This document shows positions 7,254-14,262 of a stretch of 21,344 bases of DNA, piece by piece. The notes under the pieces are model-generated. The model saw only the letters and a program-made list of their open reading frames with translations, was not told the DNA's origin and did not search any database. This DNA is from CAYPZU01 sp964415395 (GTDB lineage: Bacteria; Chlamydiota; Chlamydiia; Chlamydiales; SM23-39). The position numbers and the translations under genes were made by a program. The stretch lies in NCBI GenBank assembly GCA_964415395.1, contig CAYPZU010000036.1, forward strand, positions 1 to 21,344. Direction: 5' to 3'. Position 1 is the first letter of the stretch; each line of letters opens with the position of its first letter.

Positions 7254-8572
7254 TCCATCTTTTTGCCAGAGCCGCTTTTAAAAGGAAAGAGCTGCCTGCG
7301 GGGACTATTCTTGTTCCCTTCCCGCGGATCGAGCAGGTGGCGCTGCCCAGGCGGAAGAAGGGTGGCAAATAGTTCGCGATAGAGCACTGTAGGGAGCTCT
7401 TCGTTCAACTCGAAAAGATCAGTGAGGAGGACGCGCCCTTTCTCATCCACGCGCAAGTTGGACCTGCGGGCGTCGACGGCGACGTTGTTCCTGTGGGCGA
7501 CGCGGAAGAGAGTTTGCACCTGTTTCCAGATCGAGGAGGAGGGATCCCATTCGACAGGAAGCGGATTGGAGATAAAAGGGACGAAGCAGACCGGATGGGG
7601 GCATTTCATCAGGAATTCCCTAAAGGCGTCGCCCCGGTCGTCATCGTCTTTTATATTGAGAAGAGGGGACGTCTCGGCAAGGAGAGGGTCGAAGTTGGCG
7701 TGCGGGGCGGTGTGCGCGCTGAGGTAGGGAATTCGAGCATATTCAGCGTATCTGCGGAGCTGGTTGCCGGCGCGGGTCATCACATCCCGCGGATCCTCGT
7801 ACAAATTTCCGGCCGGTGTTTCTTTCAGGGGGCCGGTGATCAATTTCAAAACATAGACGCCCTCGAGATCTCCGGAGAGTTCGCATTTGAAAACAATCGA
7901 ATTATGTCCACCCTGAAGCTGCTTGATCGAATGGACTCTGGCGAAGCGCTGCGCATCGATGGGAATTGTGAACGGCTGGATCGGTCCCTGTTTCTGGGCC
8001 TCGGCGTATTGAAGAAGGGTTTTTCTGTATTGCAGAGAGCGCTGGAGAAAGGGGGATTGGTCCCAGGGGAGCCGGTTGTATTTTATCACTGCAGGAGCGG
8101 CAGGAGGTTTCGGGGTCGATGGAGAGGCGAGTCCTCTGGCTTGGAGCAATTCGGTGTGGTCGAAGACGGAGTAAATATCCTGGCCTGTTTCAGGAAAGGC
8201 CGAAGCATCGGGCAGCATACAGGAAGGAAAACTTTTTAATGGTTTTTTTTCTACTGAAGGTTCGTCTCCGAAAGCATCGTACATTTTGAGGGAGCTTCCT
8301 AGTCCATCCAGTTTCAGGGTGCGGCTTGCTGCTTGGGAGACTTTTCTGAGCAGCGGCCTGCTGTTGGTCGACATGGGCCGGGTTGGCGATAAAAGAGCTG
8401 TGGAGGCCGTGCTGGAGCCTGAGCCCGAGAGCTGAAAATTCAGCGGAGATACAGCGCTTTGAAAAAGACTTCGCTCATGCGTTGGGGTTTTAGGCGAAGG
8501 AGCCTGCGAGGGGAGCTTCCACTCGTCTTCGTCTCGGCTTCGGGGGGAGAGATTTCCTGTAGGATTTGTCAT
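7250..8572 (-). CDS. Ser/Pro-rich protein with a cryptic protein-kinase-like domain
   Basis: The 440-residue product has a low-complexity N-terminus (about 1-160) rich in Ser, Thr and Pro, and no Sec signal, as is common in type III effectors. The rest contains kinase landmarks: a glycine-loop-like QGGHNSIVFK at 220-229, a VLK lysine at K243, then VAVDARRSN with D367 and N372, and LLTDLFE with D385. The intervals D367-N372 (5) and D367-D385 (18) are exactly those of D166, N171 and D184 in protein kinase A. HRD is degenerate (AVD) and DFG is replaced by DLF, so catalysis may be unusual or absent. The start is the ATG at 8572 with no visible Shine-Dalgarno site. The first five residues, MTNPT, are shared with the TPR-like protein at 12917-14200. 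The kinase assignment is my inference from motifs. Confidence 0.8.
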   Translation of the reverse strand: MTNPTGNLSPRSRDEDEWKLPSQAPSPKTPTHERSLFQSAVSPLNFQLSGSGSSTASTALLSPTRPMSTNSRPLLRKVSQAASRTLKLDGLGSSLKMYDAFGDEPSVEKKPLKSFPSCMLPDASAFPETGQDIYSVFDHTELLQARGLASPSTPKPPAAPAVIKYNRLPWDQSPFLQRSLQYRKTLLQYAEAQKQGPIQPFTIPIDAQRFARVHSIKQLQGGHNSIVFKCELSGDLEGVYVLKLITGPLKETPAGNLYEDPRDVMTRAGNQLRRYAEYARIPYLSAHTAPHANFDPLLAETSPLLNIKDDDDRGDAFREFLMKCPHPVCFVPFISNPLPVEWDPSSSIWKQVQTLFRVAHRNNVAVDARRSNLRVDEKGRVLLTDLFELNEELPTVLYRELFATLLPPGQRHLLDPREGNKNSPRRQLFPFKSGSGKKME

Positions 8573-8632
8573 AAATAGAAAAGTCCATTTTTTTTGCGTC
8601 TATTTTACATCTAAAAACAATAAAAATCCGGT

Positions 8633-10867
8633 TTAAAAAAAGGTCGATAGAGGATCGACGTCGATTTTGAGATCGACTCTGGGGAGGGGGGATTTCAGCG
8701 GGGATAAGATTGGAGATAAAGTATTGACTTTCAGTGACTTAATGATGAATTGGAACCGGTATAGGTCTTTGACTTTGGGGTGGCCTCCCGGGGCGACGGG
8801 GAGAATTTCCGCATCGGGGGGGAGGAGGGGGACCAGATATTTCCGGGTCTCCTCAGCGGCCTCTAAAGCCTGGCTCTCATCAACCGAGGAGAAAAGGAGT
8901 TTGATAAGGCGGCAAAACGGGGGGTAGGAGAAGGTGCGTCTTTCTTCGAGTTCAGCCTTGTAGAAAGCTGAATAATCCTGATCTGCCGCGAGGCGGATGG
9001 TGGGATGGTCGGGAAGAAACGTTTGGATCACCACTTCTCCCGGGAGCTGGGAGCGCCCGGAGCGGCCCGCTACCTGCGTGATGAGCTGGAACACTTGCTC
9101 CGGAGAGCGGAAATCGGGAATCGAGAGGGTCGAATCGGTGTTCAGGACGCCGACCAGAGTGACCGAGGGGAAGTGAAATCCTTTAGCGATCATCTGCGTT
9201 CCGATCAAAACGTCGGCTTTATGAGCGCGGAACTGCTTGAATAATTCTTCGTGGCTGTTTTTTGTCTTTGTCGTGTCCCGGTCCATCCGGAGCGTGCGCA
9301 CCTCGGGGAAGACGGCGTGGAGCGACCGCTCCACATGTTCCGTGCCGAATCCTTTGAACTCGAGCGCTTCAGGAGAGTTGCAGTTGGGGCACGAGCGGGG
9401 CTGCGTCTGCTTGAAATCGCAGAGGTGGCACTGAAGAAGCTGCTGCGAGCGGTGGAAAGTGAGCGCCAGATCGCAGTGGGGGCATTTGATCACGTGGCTG
9501 CACCCTTTGCACAGCTGCATCCGGTGGTAGCCCCGCTTGTTTAGAAAAAGGAGCGTCTGCTCTCCCGCTTCGATCCGCGCTTTCATCGCGTCGAGCAGTT
9601 CCGAAGAGAAATGGGTGAAGCCTCCCGCGATGTCGAACGCCCGCTTCATATCGACGATCCGCACTTTGGGCAGGCTCGCCTGCGTCGCGCGGGAATGGAG
9701 AGTGTGGAGGGCGTATTTGCCCGTCTCGGCATTATAGCGCGATTCAATCGAGGGCGTGGCGCTGCCCAGCAGAACGACGCACTGTTCGAAATGGCCCCGC
9801 ATGACCGCTACGTCGCGGCCGTGGTAGCAGGGAGGCTCGTCGCTTTGTTTGTAGGAGCTGTCGTGCTCTTCGTCTACGATGATCAGCCCCAGATTTTGCG
9901 CGGGAGCGAAGATCGCCGAGCGGGCGCCGATGACGATCCGCGCTTCGTTTTTTTTCAAATCGTCCCAGGCCGCGCTCCGCTCTCCCAGGCTTCGTTTGTG
10001 GTGCAAAATGGCGATCTTCTCTTTGAATCGCGAGCGGAACCGCTCGATCGTCTGGGAAGTGAGCGAAATTTCAGGGACGAGCAGGATCGCCGATTTGTTC
10101 TGGTCGAGCGCCGACTGAATCGCCTGCAGATAGACTTCCGTTTTCCCGCTTCCGGTGATCCCGAAGAGCAGGTGCGTGGAGAAACGGTTGGAAGAGAGAG
10201 CGTCCTGCACCGACTTTAAGCACTGCGCCTGCTCTTCATTGAGCGTTTTGGCGCGCGTAGGAAAGAATTCTTCTTCAAGAAGCAGATCTTCGCTCACAGC
10301 TTTCGCTTCCGTCGAGAGGAATTTTTTTTTCACCAGCGAATCGATGGGACTGCGCGAGATCGAGAGCCGCGCCATCAGCTCCGCAAGGAAAATCCCCCTT
10401 TTTTCATTCACGACCGTTTCAAGGATCTGGGCATGAAGCGGAAATTTTCCTCTGAGAGTTCCGATCGCCTCCAGCGTCGCTTCGTGTGTTTTCGCAAGCG
10501 ACAGGAACACTTGCGTTTTCTGCTTCACTTCTTTTCTCACATTCGGAGGGATAAAGCATTTCACAACCCTCTGCAGCGGCGCGCAGTAGTAGTGGGAGAT
10601 CCACTGGGCGAGCCTCCACAAAGGATCTGAAAGCTCGCTCCCTTCCGAAAGGAGGCGCGCAATCGGCTTCACGGTCGAAAAAGCAGAGCTTTTCTTGACC
10701 GCCGCAATCGTCCCTTTTTTCAGGGTGTTTTTCAGCGGGACTTCGACGCGCATGCCGACTTGCACCTGGCTTTTCCACTCTTCCGGCACGGCGTAGTCGA
10801 GGGGGCGGGCCAGATTTTGGTCGAGAACGACCTCTACGTAGAGAGCTTCTGGCATAACGCTTTCCAT
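8633..10867 (-). CDS. priA: Primosomal protein N', replication-restart helicase
   Basis: A 3'-to-5' superfamily 2 helicase that reloads the replisome at stalled forks. The 744 residues contain a 3'-DNA-end-binding N-terminal domain (YVEVVLDQNLARPLDYAVPE), Walker A GITGSGKT at 236-243 and the Walker B box DEEH at 332-335. Two zinc clusters follow (CKGCSHVIKCPHC and CHLCDFKQTQPRSCPNC), and motif VI is QVAGRSGR. Length is normal for PriA. The ATG at 10867 is listed, but the ATG at 10855 (MPEALYVEV) is equally good: GGAAAG lies just before it and it trims the overlap with the upstream gene from 34 to 22 bases. About 60 AT-rich bases separate its stop from the kinase-like gene. Confidence 0.95.
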   Translation of the reverse strand: MESVMPEALYVEVVLDQNLARPLDYAVPEEWKSQVQVGMRVEVPLKNTLKKGTIAAVKKSSAFSTVKPIARLLSEGSELSDPLWRLAQWISHYYCAPLQRVVKCFIPPNVRKEVKQKTQVFLSLAKTHEATLEAIGTLRGKFPLHAQILETVVNEKRGIFLAELMARLSISRSPIDSLVKKKFLSTEAKAVSEDLLLEEEFFPTRAKTLNEEQAQCLKSVQDALSSNRFSTHLLFGITGSGKTEVYLQAIQSALDQNKSAILLVPEISLTSQTIERFRSRFKEKIAILHHKRSLGERSAAWDDLKKNEARIVIGARSAIFAPAQNLGLIIVDEEHDSSYKQSDEPPCYHGRDVAVMRGHFEQCVVLLGSATPSIESRYNAETGKYALHTLHSRATQASLPKVRIVDMKRAFDIAGGFTHFSSELLDAMKARIEAGEQTLLFLNKRGYHRMQLCKGCSHVIKCPHCDLALTFHRSQQLLQCHLCDFKQTQPRSCPNCNSPEALEFKGFGTEHVERSLHAVFPEVRTLRMDRDTTKTKNSHEELFKQFRAHKADVLIGTQMIAKGFHFPSVTLVGVLNTDSTLSIPDFRSPEQVFQLITQVAGRSGRSQLPGEVVIQTFLPDHPTIRLAADQDYSAFYKAELEERRTFSYPPFCRLIKLLFSSVDESQALEAAEETRKYLVPLLPPDAEILPVAPGGHPKVKDLYRFQFIIKSLKVNTLSPILSPLKSPLPRVDLKIDVDPLSTFF

Positions 10868-11631
10868 AAAGACCGTTTCAGGAGGGGATCTTTCAGGTAG
10901 AGCGAAAGGTCCGGGAGGAGGAAGAGGGGGACTTTACCCAGCTCGCGCGTCGCCTGAGCCGGGTTCTCTTTATAAAAATGCATCAGGCCGCCGAGCTGCC
11001 AGAGAGAGTAGTCGCAGGCGATCACCCATTTCAGGTCGGGAACAGACAAAAAGGCTTCCCACTGCTTATCCTTCTCGATTGATTCGGCCTGAACGAGTCT
11101 TGCCGGGCCGAAAACGACGTCGATCGCTTTCGCCAGCTGCTCGAGAAGCGCTTTCTGCGCAGGCGGTTCCTGATAGGAGAGGATCGAAATCGGAGCGGTC
11201 TGATTCTTGGTCTTCCAGCGCGCGGCGATTTTTTTCGCAATCTCGTCGCACGGGATCTCGTTGATCAGCGGGAAGCCTGGCGCGATTTTGGCGAAAAGAG
11301 CCCGCAGCGATTGGAAATCGGCGGGCGCCGTTTCAGGCAGCGAGGCGGGGACGAACGTTTGCTTGGCCGGCTCGGGAGGAGGGGCTTTAGCCGCTTCGGG
11401 GGAAGCTTTCGGGATTTCCGGAGCAGCCTTAGGCGGTTCCCGTTTTGGCAACACGATTTCCGGCATGGGGGGCGGCGCCGCGCGTTCCGGCGTTCTTGCT
11501 TTGGCCAATTTGCGGAAATAGTCGGCGTCTTCAGGCGAAGCGAAGAGCGGCGGATGGGACTCCTCTTTCAAGAAAAAGAGCGTATCCCGGATTAAGTGGA
11601 GTAAGTCGTCTGTAATGGGGCAGCCTCCCAC
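10834..11631 (-). CDS. Hypothetical protein upstream of priA, C-terminus like DNA polymerase III psi / uracil-glycosylase fold
   Basis: The product has three parts: a short helix (DLLHLIRDTLFFLKEE), a linker of about 70 residues rich in Pro, Ala, Lys and Glu, and a compact C-terminal domain of about 150 residues. The domain holds PISILSYQEPP, WVIACDYSLWQLGG and a closing LLPDLSLYLKDP then LKRSLWKALCQ. That closing pattern resembles the end of E. coli HolD (psi) and the last motif of uracil-DNA glycosylases; this is a motif-level inference. The start is uncertain. The frame is open to 11766, but I prefer the GTG at 11631, inside the end of the upstream gene. An ATT at 11616 has a better-placed GGGAGG and could be a rare start. 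It overlaps both neighbours, suggesting an operon ending in priA. Confidence 0.7.
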   Translation of the reverse strand: MGGCPITDDLLHLIRDTLFFLKEESHPPLFASPEDADYFRKLAKARTPERAAPPPMPEIVLPKREPPKAAPEIPKASPEAAKAPPPEPAKQTFVPASLPETAPADFQSLRALFAKIAPGFPLINEIPCDEIAKKIAARWKTKNQTAPISILSYQEPPAQKALLEQLAKAIDVVFGPARLVQAESIEKDKQWEAFLSVPDLKWVIACDYSLWQLGGLMHFYKENPAQATRELGKVPLFLLPDLSLYLKDPLLKRSLWKALCQKLST

Positions 11632-12332
11632 TCGATCGCCTCGATCAGAGGCTCCGCTTTGGCCAGAAAAGAGGTGAATCCTCTTCTCGTATACCCTTCG
11701 CAGATCGCAGCTCTCAGCTGCACAATTCCCGCGGGGAACAGCCGATGCAGAAGCTCTTCGACGCACCGCGAGCCTAGATGGGCGTTGAGCTGATTCCGGT
11801 TTTCCAATAAGAAAAATAAAACATTTTCATCTGATCGGGACTGTTGCACGAACCCGGTCAGCGCGCTAAAAAAGCGGCACAGCTTGTGGTGCATTCCGCC
11901 ATACAGATCCAAAAGCTGGGATACAATCTCAGCCATCTGGGGCGGGGCCTTTCTCCACACGTTCAGCTTTCCCTTGATTTTCATAATCTCGTCGCGCATT
12001 TCATCCAGCAGCATGGACAGTTCCGGATCGGCGTTATTCGATGCTTGTAGCAAGATTTCCGAATAAAAGCAAAGCTTGTCGAGGGAGCCTCCCTTCTGTA
12101 CGAAAGGACTCTCCAAAGAGAATAGTAAAAACTTTTCCAGGTCGCGCGAAATCGACGCCAGTTCCTGCGCCAGATTCGCGCCTAAAACCCGCTTCGGCGT
12201 CTCTGCCTGGATCCGATCCAAAAGCTCGAAAGACGCGATCAGCTCTGTCAAGGTGAACTGAAGCCCAAGCGAGCGCGCTGCGGGCGTATTGAGATTCGAG
12301 GGGAAAACAGGCCAAGGATGAAGGCTGCGCAT
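11592..12332 (-). CDS. Helical hypothetical protein
   Basis: I do not recognise the family. From the ATG at 12332 it has 246 residues (MRSLHPWPVF...), with GGA about 7 bases upstream. The frame extends to a TTG at 12380, which is less likely. The protein is almost wholly alpha-helical by eye, with leucine-rich amphipathic stretches such as LTELIASFELLDRIQAE, LAQELASISRDLEKFLLFSL and MLLDEMRDEIMKIKGKL, then MAEIVSQLLDLYGGMHHKLCRFF. No signal peptide, transmembrane segment or catalytic motif is apparent. Its last 40 bases overlap the next gene, so it is probably the first gene of a three-gene operon ending in priA. It could be a structural or adaptor protein; no function is assigned. Confidence 0.72.
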   Translation of the reverse strand: MRSLHPWPVFPSNLNTPAARSLGLQFTLTELIASFELLDRIQAETPKRVLGANLAQELASISRDLEKFLLFSLESPFVQKGGSLDKLCFYSEILLQASNNADPELSMLLDEMRDEIMKIKGKLNVWRKAPPQMAEIVSQLLDLYGGMHHKLCRFFSALTGFVQQSRSDENVLFFLLENRNQLNAHLGSRCVEELLHRLFPAGIVQLRAAICEGYTRRGFTSFLAKAEPLIEAIEWEAAPLQTTYST

Positions 12333-12395
12333 ACGGAGTCCAAACAAGTCAAAGAGGCTAACATAACTCCCTAAATACAAAAAGAATTATCAGTT

Positions 12396-12470
12396 GGGGG
12401 GGGCTGGCTGCGGCTTCGATAAATCGATCTTCTTCGCTCGTCTTGCTTTCCAAGCAATGCCTCGCTCATT
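12396..12470. repeat. Repeat module R1, copy A
   Basis: It starts with eight G, then GCTGGCTGCGGCTTCG. It contains the inverted repeat TCGAT-AA-ATCGA (12416-12427) and the hairpin TTGCTT-TCC-AAGCAA (12443-12457), and ends in CCTCGCTC. Copy B lies 222 bases downstream, and the two align without gaps past the G-run. Confidence 0.85.
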
Positions 12471-12491
12471 CAGACCGGTCGCTTTTCCCCA

Positions 12492-12563
12492 ACGATGAAA
12501 CATCGTCGGGACCCCTTGGCTCCCTTCGATTTCTCTTTCGCACCCCTTTCGACGAAGCGTCGA
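12492..12563. repeat. Paired hairpins H3 and H4 with shared flanks
   Basis: Two three-base-loop hairpins, ACGATG-AAA-CATCGT (12492-12506) and TCGACG-AAG-CGTCGA (12549-12563). Each is framed by CCCC on the left and GGGACCCC or GGGGACCCC on the right. The stems differ at two base pairs, both changed in a compensatory way, so the fold is kept while the sequence drifts. Confidence 0.75.
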
Positions 12564-12577
12564 TGGGGACCCCGCTT

Positions 12578-12610
12578 GCCTCGCACAGCCCGCGGAGGCA
12601 GCTCCGCTGC
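12578..12610. repeat. Repeat module R3, copy A
   Basis: A 33-base unit running from GCCTCGCACAGCCC to GCTCCGCTGC, identical to 12730-12762. It contains the hairpin GCAGC-TCC-GCTGC (12598-12610). Confidence 0.9.
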
Positions 12611-12617
12611 GCTGAAT

Positions 12618-12692
12618 TGGGGGGGCTGGCTGCGGCTTCGATAAATCGACCCTTCTCGCTCGCCTTCCTGTTCCAGGAATGTCTCGCTCGGA
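12618..12692. repeat. Repeat module R1, copy B
   Basis: Second copy of R1, with seven G instead of eight, the same TCGAT-AA-ATCGA repeat, and a hairpin TTCCTG-TTC-CAGGAA (12665-12679) at the aligned position of copy A's TTGCTT-TCC-AAGCAA. Two of six stem pairs differ, both by double compensatory change. Confidence 0.85.
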
Positions 12693-12729
12693 CGGGACGC
12701 TTGACTTACGCAAGCTTCGATTTCTCTTT

Positions 12730-12762
12730 GCCTCGCACAGCCCGCGGAGGCAGCTCCGCTGC
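12730..12762. repeat. Repeat module R3, copy B
   Basis: Identical 33-base copy of the unit at 12578-12610, including the GCAGC-TCC-GCTGC hairpin (12750-12762). In both halves it lies downstream of the shared 15-mer CTTCGATTTCTCTTT (12524-12538 and 12715-12729). Confidence 0.9.
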
Positions 12763-12863
12763 ATCGATCTTCATCTATTTTTATCCTTCTAGATCCTGTT
12801 GATCCTGTTATTAATTATCTTCAGCGCGTTTCGCGCCTCTGTGGTGGATCTTATATTGGGGGT

Positions 12864-12890
12864 GCGGGGGCTTCCCCCGCCCCACTTTTT
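12864..12890 (+). terminator. GC-rich hairpin with T-tract
   Basis: A 7-bp stem GCGGGGG-CTT-CCCCCGC, with a few further outer pairs, followed on the plus strand by CCCAC and five T. The only adjacent gene, the TPR-like protein, is on the minus strand and ends 27 bases away, where the hairpin has no T-tract. It may still stop or stabilise that transcript, or belong to the repeat element. Confidence 0.4.
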
Positions 12891-12916
12891 AGCGGAGCGA
12901 GCTTTGCTGCGTATAT

Positions 12917-14200
12917 TTAGGGTCTGAGGAAGGAGTGGACGAGGGTGAGGAGCATTTGCCGGTGCTGCGCTTCCTCGGGTTTTTCTGCGATGCGCTGGAG
13001 AAGCTCGTTGGAAAGGCGGGTCATCAAGGCGATAAAACGGGGGCTTTGCCGGATCTCGTTTTTCGGCAGGGCGGCGAGATAGGGGTAGATCGAGTCGTAC
13101 TGTTTTTCGGCCAGGTAAACAAAGATAGCGGAATAGAGCGCGGCAGGGGCGCGGGTGATCAAGAGGAGGAAGTTGAGCGCTTCATGGGCTTCGTCATAGC
13201 GGGCAAGAGAAATCAGGGCTTCGATTTTTTGGGAGAGGAGAAGGGGGGATCGGGGTTTCAGCTTCAGGGCGCAGTTGGCGTAAAGAAGGGCGTTCTCATA
13301 GTCTTCTTCTTTGAGAAAAAAGGAGGCGAGGAGCTGGGACATTTCGGGATCCCGCTGGAGGCTTCCTTCAAAAGAGGGGTGGGTGCAGAAGGCGCGGACG
13401 AGAGGGACGTTTCCTCCGCGCGTCCAGAATTGGAGCGAGAGGCGCAGGCTGGGCTTGCGGGCGTTGACGCGGAGTGAGGCACTTTCAATCAGCGAGGGAG
13501 CGGCAGAGTCGCTTAAAAAATCTTCGGGATTAGGTTCGGTCAGCGAGGCAAGTTGTTCGAGAAGCCGCTCGTTTTCTCCGGAGGGGGCGTCTTCGAGTTC
13601 TTCGATGAGGCGGTTGAAGAGGAAAACGAGATGGGGGCTTGCCTGGAGAAGGGGTTTCGAGAAGCCCGAAAGATAGTCGACAGCCCGCTTATAATCTTTC
13701 TTCCGGCAATAGAGATGAGCGGCTATATAGAGCGAGGGGGGAGAGAGGTCGAGAAAAAGAAGGACGCCCAAATCTTTTTCTGCAGCGTCGAATTGGGCGA
13801 GAGAAATTTTGGCTTTGATCTGGAAATAAAGGATATGGGCGGCCCAAGGTTGGATCGTCAGGGACGCTGTGAAATAGGAAACTGCCAGATCGCACCGGTT
13901 TTCTTTTTCATACCAGTAGAGGCCGGCAAGGAAGAGGAGTTCGGGGTCTTTCAGTTCGCAAAGAGGAGTCGTCTTGAGGATTTCCTCAATTTTCGGACTC
14001 CCATTCCAAAATTCAAGTTCAAAGCGGAGAATTTCGGGGTCGATAGGCGGAGGAGCCGGTTCGTCGGCTACCGTGAGATCGATGGGGAGCTGCGGCTCGT
14101 AAGGAGTTTTTCTTTTGCCGCAAAGAGCCCCAGCAGGAAGAGGCCCCAAGAAGGCGGGGAAGAAACTTCCTGCTGGGTTGAAAGAGGTCGGGTTTGTCAT
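12917..14200 (-). CDS. TPR-like helical repeat protein with internal duplication
   Basis: The 427 residues begin with a Pro-rich tail of about 55 residues (MTNPT...) and continue as helix-turn-helix repeats. Two halves of about 140 residues correspond: EFWNGS at 63-68 with QFWTRG at 257-262, then AVSYFTASLTIQPWAAHILYF with a matching segment near 304-323. AEKDLGVLLFLDLSPPSLY pairs with AHEALNFLLLITRAPAALY, and SPHLVFLFNRLIEEL with SPRFIALMTRLSNEL. The A-x-x-Y and ALKLKP signatures are TPR-type, so the likely role is protein binding, as a scaffold or chaperone. No Sec signal is seen. The ATG at 14200 lies in AT-rich DNA with no ribosome site. The shared MTNPT start with the kinase-like protein hints at a common targeting or translation signal, which is my inference. 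Confidence 0.8.
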   Translation of the reverse strand: MTNPTSFNPAGSFFPAFLGPLPAGALCGKRKTPYEPQLPIDLTVADEPAPPPIDPEILRFELEFWNGSPKIEEILKTTPLCELKDPELLFLAGLYWYEKENRCDLAVSYFTASLTIQPWAAHILYFQIKAKISLAQFDAAEKDLGVLLFLDLSPPSLYIAAHLYCRKKDYKRAVDYLSGFSKPLLQASPHLVFLFNRLIEELEDAPSGENERLLEQLASLTEPNPEDFLSDSAAPSLIESASLRVNARKPSLRLSLQFWTRGGNVPLVRAFCTHPSFEGSLQRDPEMSQLLASFFLKEEDYENALLYANCALKLKPRSPLLLSQKIEALISLARYDEAHEALNFLLLITRAPAALYSAIFVYLAEKQYDSIYPYLAALPKNEIRQSPRFIALMTRLSNELLQRIAEKPEEAQHRQMLLTLVHSFLRP

Positions 14201-14262
14201 GAATAAAAATTATTTTTAATTCCAATTTGTGAAAATCCCGTTAAAAAATCAATAAGAAATCT

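Larger units (their letters stand above)
12333..12916. other. 584-bp spacer with a duplicated hairpin-rich repeat
   Basis: No convincing gene is present. From 12396 to 12762 there are two copies of a composite unit (listed separately), each containing short perfect inverted repeats. Single hairpins follow at 12824-12836 and 12864-12880. A 9-base tandem repeat GATCCTGTT occurs at 12792-12809. The region looks like an intergenic repeat element rather than a decayed gene. Confidence 0.7.

Noticed and set aside
12330..12370. Out-of-frame ATG with AGGGAG just upstream, before the helical protein gene.
   Set aside because: It opens only a reading frame of about 40 codons in the wrong frame and lies only two bases from the purine tract; the in-frame ATG at 12332 is preferred.
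12396..12762. CRISPR-like array.
   Set aside because: There are only two copies of a composite unit, spacing is unequal (222 and 152 bases), there are no uniform spacers and no cas genes in the window.
12390..12764. A 124-residue minus-strand frame through the repeat, with the peptide DLSKPQPAPP occurring twice.
   Set aside because: It merely translates the duplicated hairpin repeat. It has no clear ribosome site and a composition unlike its neighbours, and the hairpin compensation points to selection on nucleic-acid structure. It stays possible that some repeat copies are translated.
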